Below are positions 8,115-11,467 of a DNA stretch of 11,467 nt, one piece after another (positions within the stretch are counted from its first letter, which is position 1; each line of letters begins with the position of its first letter). Below the pieces are notes generated by a model. That model saw nothing but the letters and a program-made list of their open reading frames with translations. It was not told the DNA's origin and ran no database searches. A program made the position numbers and the translations under genes. Source of the DNA: Dipetalonema caudispina (Eukaryota; Nematoda; Chromadorea; Rhabditida; Onchocercidae); the NCBI GenBank assembly GCA_013365325.1, contig JABVXV010000733.1, positions 1 through 11,467 on the forward strand. The letters are read 5' to 3'.

Positions 8115-8227
8115 AAGCAATGGATTGCTTAAACATGTTGAGTTGATCGACATTATTCCCGGAATATCCCGGAATAAATCAATACTTTAACTTGTTACAA
8201 GTCAATAAAGTATTATCGAAAATTTCG
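8115..8227. promoter_or_regulatory. Cluster of short palindromes around tandem TCCCGGAATA
   Basis: Within 113 bases are AAGCAAT-GG-ATTGCTT (8115-8130), AACATGTT (8132-8139), a perfect tandem pair of TCCCGGAATA (8157-8176), an AATACTTTA/TAAAGTATT stem with an inner ACTTG/CAAGT stem (8181-8214), and CGAAAATTTCG (8217-8227). TTCCCGGAA (8156-8164) fits the TTCNNNGAA pattern of STAT sites. The cluster may be a regulatory module or a relic of a small inverted-repeat element. The pattern is visible in the sequence and its role is unknown. Confidence 0.4.
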
Positions 8228-9020
8228 AAGTTAAATAGATGAAATTGGTTGAAAAAAAAAGGTTATCAGTTGAGTAAATCATGAAATTTTCAATGGAAAA
8301 GAAAAAAAAAAACACCGAAATTTTAGTGTGAATATTATAATACTGTTAACTTAAGGAAATTTCTTTTTTTATAATATTATAATAATTTATTGCAAAATAT
8401 TATAATATATGCTAACAATTCGTTCATTAAAATTTCTCATTAGTAAAGTATAATTTAAAAGAAAGAAGTTTCTCATTTCTCATTATTAAAAATAATTTAA
8501 GTGTTGAAAGTGTCAGAGGACAAAGTTTTTTCTTTTTTTGAAAGTTTCTAGATTTTAAAAATTTTTTTAAGAGATAAAAATTCAAAAATATCTGATTTAA
8601 TGACATTTCCTCGTTTCATAGAATACATTACAGTAATACAATAATAATAACAATAACAAAAATGACAACGAAAGAGGAGGAATTTTTTGAGGATACAAAA
8701 GTTTGAAGAATTAATTTTGACAATTCTCTCTACCAAACATTTCATTTTTAAATGAGGGAGGGAGAAGGAGGAGGAGGAATTCATCAATAAATTAATGGAA
8801 TATTAGGATAGAGAAAAATAATTATGCATATTTATATAAATATATATAAATATTTTTTTCTTGTTTTAGAAGAATAAAAAAAAAAAAACATTAAGTTGGA
8901 AATTTTTTTTTTTTTTAGTATTATTAATAAGTGTTATTTCAACAAGGAAGAAATTCAAATATATTTCATGAAATTTTTTTTTATCCTTTTTATAAATATT
9001 ATTGAACTTTCCTTTTTTTT

Positions 9021-9040
9021 CTCTCTCTCTCTCTTTCTCT
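9021..9040. repeat. (CT)n tract
   Basis: Seven CT units continue into TTCTCT, preceded by a T run. It is the third CT/GA tract upstream of the TRAK gene. Confidence 0.85.
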
Positions 9041-9302
9041 TTGCTTAAGTATAATGTATTTCAGTTGAGAAAAGATTTATATAGAAAAAGAGCAAACTTT
9101 TTTTTTTCTTTTTTTTTTGAAAGCAAAGAAAAAAATTAAATAACGAATAACAAACAGAGAAGATTAAACAACATTGTTGATGAATGAAGAAGTGAAATAT
9201 CTTGTCTCGAAAATATTAGTTTAAATGACAAAAAAAAAAATTGCGAAAAAAAAGTTCCCATATTTTCTTTCGTTTTTTTTTTTTTTTCTTGAATGGAAAA
9301 CA

Positions 9303-9337
9303 TCAAAAATCACACAATGAAATTGTGTGATTTTTGA
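9303..9337. repeat. Perfect 16-bp hairpin with 3-base loop
   Basis: The left arm TCAAAAATCACACAAT (9303-9318) and right arm ATTGTGTGATTTTTGA (9322-9337) are exact reverse complements around GAA. Weaker complementarity continues outward (GAATGGAAAA on the left, TTTTTCATTCC on the right), for a total imperfect stem near 30 bp. Possible identities are a small foldback element, a hairpin RNA precursor or a replication-slippage product. Confidence 0.85.
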
Positions 9338-9376
9338 GTGATCAATTTTTCATTCCTTCTTTATATCAAATAAACA

Positions 9377-9580
9377 TTTTAAAAATGAAGAAAAACTAAC
9401 TGACAATTTTTTTCTTTTTTTTTTTTTGGCAAATAGATACTTTGAGGGTAAAGAAAAACTAAAAGACAATTTATTTTTTTCCTGACAAATATGTATTTTA
9501 AAGGTGAAGGTAAATTAAATAACGTTTTTTTCCATTAAATTTTAAAGGTAAAGAAAAATTAATTGGTAAAAAATAAAGGT
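9377..9580. repeat. Degenerate tandem array, four units
   Basis: Units begin near 9377, 9441, 9496 and 9540. Each has a core like TTTAAAGGTAAAGAAAAACT followed by (in the first two) GACAATTT, a T-rich run and a G(G/A)CAAATA-type segment. Unit lengths shrink from about 64 to 44 bases, mainly because the T run varies. It has no coding frame. Confidence 0.6.
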
Positions 9581-10547
9581 TGAAATACAACTGGTGGGTA
9601 GTAAAGTGGAACATTAATTCATTTTTTTTTTCTTTATTATTTTCTTCTCTTAGGAGAAGGTTAATATTCTTCTTTTCAATAGACAACATTTCAAAAAAAA
9701 AAAAGGAAAAAAAATCAAGAAAAGTGTATTAAACTGAAAAAAGGTACGAAATTTTGGAATTGTTAGATTTTTTGGAAATTCCAGAAATCTTTGGGACTTT
9801 TGGAAAAATAACTTAAAAGTTCTCGATTTTCCCAATTCTTCCTTTTAAAAGCTCTCAACGATTAAAATCTTCTTTGTCATAAAAGATATGGAAATATTTA
9901 TAGTACTGATAAATTTTACAATTTTGAAATTTTTGACAACTTTCGTTGGAACGAGATTAATTCATTCATTCTAATCTAAACAAACAATTTTTACGAGTGA
10001 ATTTGAATGGAATTTATTTACAATAAGCAATCCTTTTTAATTCCATTTATATGAGTAGTGAGGTTTTAATTCAAGCTATAAACAAACATTATAATACTGT
10101 TTCGATAAGCAAATAATAAAATTTTATAAATGGAAAAAAAGAATTGGCTACGAAAAGTATAAATCTTATTATAACAAAAAATTTTAACATTTTTCTCCCA
10201 CTTAAAATTTGCTTAGAAACGAATAGATTAATAAATATAATAAATTTAGAATTTTCAAATATTTCTTCCAATAGCAAAGTATTTTGTTGTCTTAACAAAT
10301 TTCATTTCTTTAACATTTTTAATTTTAAACTAAAAATGGCTAAGAAATGTTTCACATTAATTAACCAACATAAATAAATATCATTTGCATGAAAAAGGTA
10401 GAAAATGGAAGATATTTGGTGAAAAATGGTGAAGAAAATGATGTAGCAAATGAAGAAAAATAATTCATCTTTTAACTCTCAAATTGGTAATGTTTTGAAA
10501 AATATGTTAATTTCGACTTACTTTTCTTACTTCTAAATCATTAAACC

Positions 10548-10563
10548 GATATATGCATATATC
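10548..10563. repeat. 16-bp perfect palindrome
   Basis: GATATATGCATATATC is its own reverse complement. It lies in a slightly less AT-biased patch (about 10515-10700) with several ATAT/CATATG words. Confidence 0.8.
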
Positions 10564-11004
10564 TTACCCATATCCAAGTGTCGTATGCTATACATTAAGA
10601 AGAGGTCATATGTCAGATATGTATATATTACAAACATCAAGCTCTATATTTATAAAATCCATATTCGTTAGATAATTTCTATCAACAACAAAAACTATTA
10701 ACTGTTAGTCAAGTGAAAAATTCAACTCAAAAAAAAAGAAGAAAAAAATCAACTTAAGTGATGAAAGTAATAAATGAATATTGTTTTATTTGAACAAAAA
10801 TCTTTAAATAATTCATTATTGCTAGTCACAGAGAATAAAAATTGATTCGTAAATATATGAATTTGTAGAAGCAAAATTTTTTCATAAAAAAATGAATGTT
10901 ACGAATTCAACTATTTAATATTTAATTAACTTTAATATGCATCAAAAGAATAGCTTGAAATAAATTTTTGATTTAGCTGAATGAAATTGGCAACTTTGGT
11001 CGCG

Positions 11005-11153
11005 CAAAATTGCTATCAACAATGACACTTTTTTCCAATTTTTCCTTCTTGATTTTCTAAAATTTTTGCTTCTTTATTTAAATAAACTAATTATTTATTT
11101 CACAAAATGGCCATCAATAATGATATTATTTTCTTCTCAATTTTTCCTTCCTG
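11005..11153. repeat. Imperfect direct repeat, about 50 bases, period about 98
   Basis: Copy A is 11005-11051 and copy B is 11103-11153. They share CAAAAT, ATCAA.AATGA and CAATTTTTCCTTC in the same order, with a few substitutions and a small indel, at roughly 75-80 percent identity by eye. This is probably an old local duplication. Confidence 0.65.
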
Positions 11154-11351
11154 GAAATACCATAGATTATATATACACATAGAAATTTAATTTAAGTGCA
11201 ATAAAATTGTATCCATCCTCGAAAATTGTACGAATTTATCAAAATAATAAGTACACTATACTAATTAATAAAAATAATTCTAACAACAACAATAATAATT
11301 AATAACTGTAATAATGACTGACAAACAATAATAATAGTAAAAATAGTAATG

Positions 11352-11467
<116 letters not shown>

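Larger units (their letters stand above)
7115..11350. other. About 4.2 kb upstream of TRAK without recognised genes
   Basis: No frame on either strand has a family signature, convincing length or splice-site pairs. Open frames of 60 to 100 codons here are Phe/Ile/Asn/Lys-rich, as AT-rich DNA produces by chance. The region presumably holds the TRAK promoter and intergenic DNA, or a long first intron. The structured sites inside it are listed separately. Confidence 0.65.

Noticed and set aside
8548..8787. 79-codon minus-strand open frame, Ser and Cys/Tyr rich
   Set aside because: The composition reflects simple repeats (GGAGGA, AATAATAAC), and there is no domain or splice context.
9871..9882. 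Minus-strand MTKKILIVES, considered as the missing upstream TRAK block
   Set aside because: Only MTK matches, a stop follows closely, and the flanking residues do not fit the family.
10089..10377. Overlapping open frames on both strands of about 70 codons
   Set aside because: Both are Phe/Ile/Asn/Lys-rich, as expected by chance in this composition, and neither shows a motif.

Overview
This is an AT-rich, intron-rich eukaryotic window. It is most consistent with a nematode, and I lean towards the filarial/spirurid group. That placement is an inference. It rests on strong A/T bias, introns of about 140 to 1140 bases, short TTTCAG/TTTTAG/TTTGCAG acceptors without long mammalian-type polypyrimidine tracts, and the divergence of the one recognisable protein.

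The only well-supported gene is on the minus strand, about 6996 down to 1076. I reconstructed it as 12 coding exons whose reading phases all agree across 11 introns, giving about 617 residues. It encodes a Milton/TRAK (HAP1 N-terminal domain) protein, the adaptor that couples mitochondria, via Miro, to kinesin-1 and dynein. Recognisable blocks in order are: a dynein-adaptor CC1 box (AAKIG, residues 59-63), a Spindly-like motif (LLRFY, 104-108), a long coiled coil over exons 2-6, the conserved SLASEIE block in exon 7, and the KMGEPG...LNIRKQ block in exon 10 that aligns with the C-terminal half of animal TRAKs. The usual upstream part of the HAP1_N domain is missing. In its place is a Gln/His/Arg-rich N-terminus that starts just after a candidate splice or trans-splice acceptor. 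A poly(A) signal lies 45 bases past the stop.

Layout. 1-148: ATT microsatellite. 149-388: nothing recognised. 389-930 (+): a decayed coding-like stretch that, by motif order and spacing, may be an intronless old copy of TRAK exons 1-6, lying tail-to-tail with the intact gene. 931-1075: 3' flank with the poly(A) signal. 1076-6996 (-): the TRAK gene. 6997-7113: its probable 5' UTR with a TCAA repeat. 7114-11350: about 4.2 kb with no convincing coding sequence, but with CT/GA tracts, a cluster of short palindromes around a tandem TCCCGGAATA pair (8115-8227), a perfect 16-bp hairpin (9303-9337) next to a decayed tandem array (9377-9580), a 16-bp palindrome (10548-10563) and an imperfect duplication (11005-11153). 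11352-11467: AAT microsatellite, the reverse complement of the left-hand one.

I do not see a new multi-gene system here. The items most worth a second look are the possible TRAK retrocopy, the unusual TRAK N-terminus and 3' end, and the structured islands upstream of the gene.
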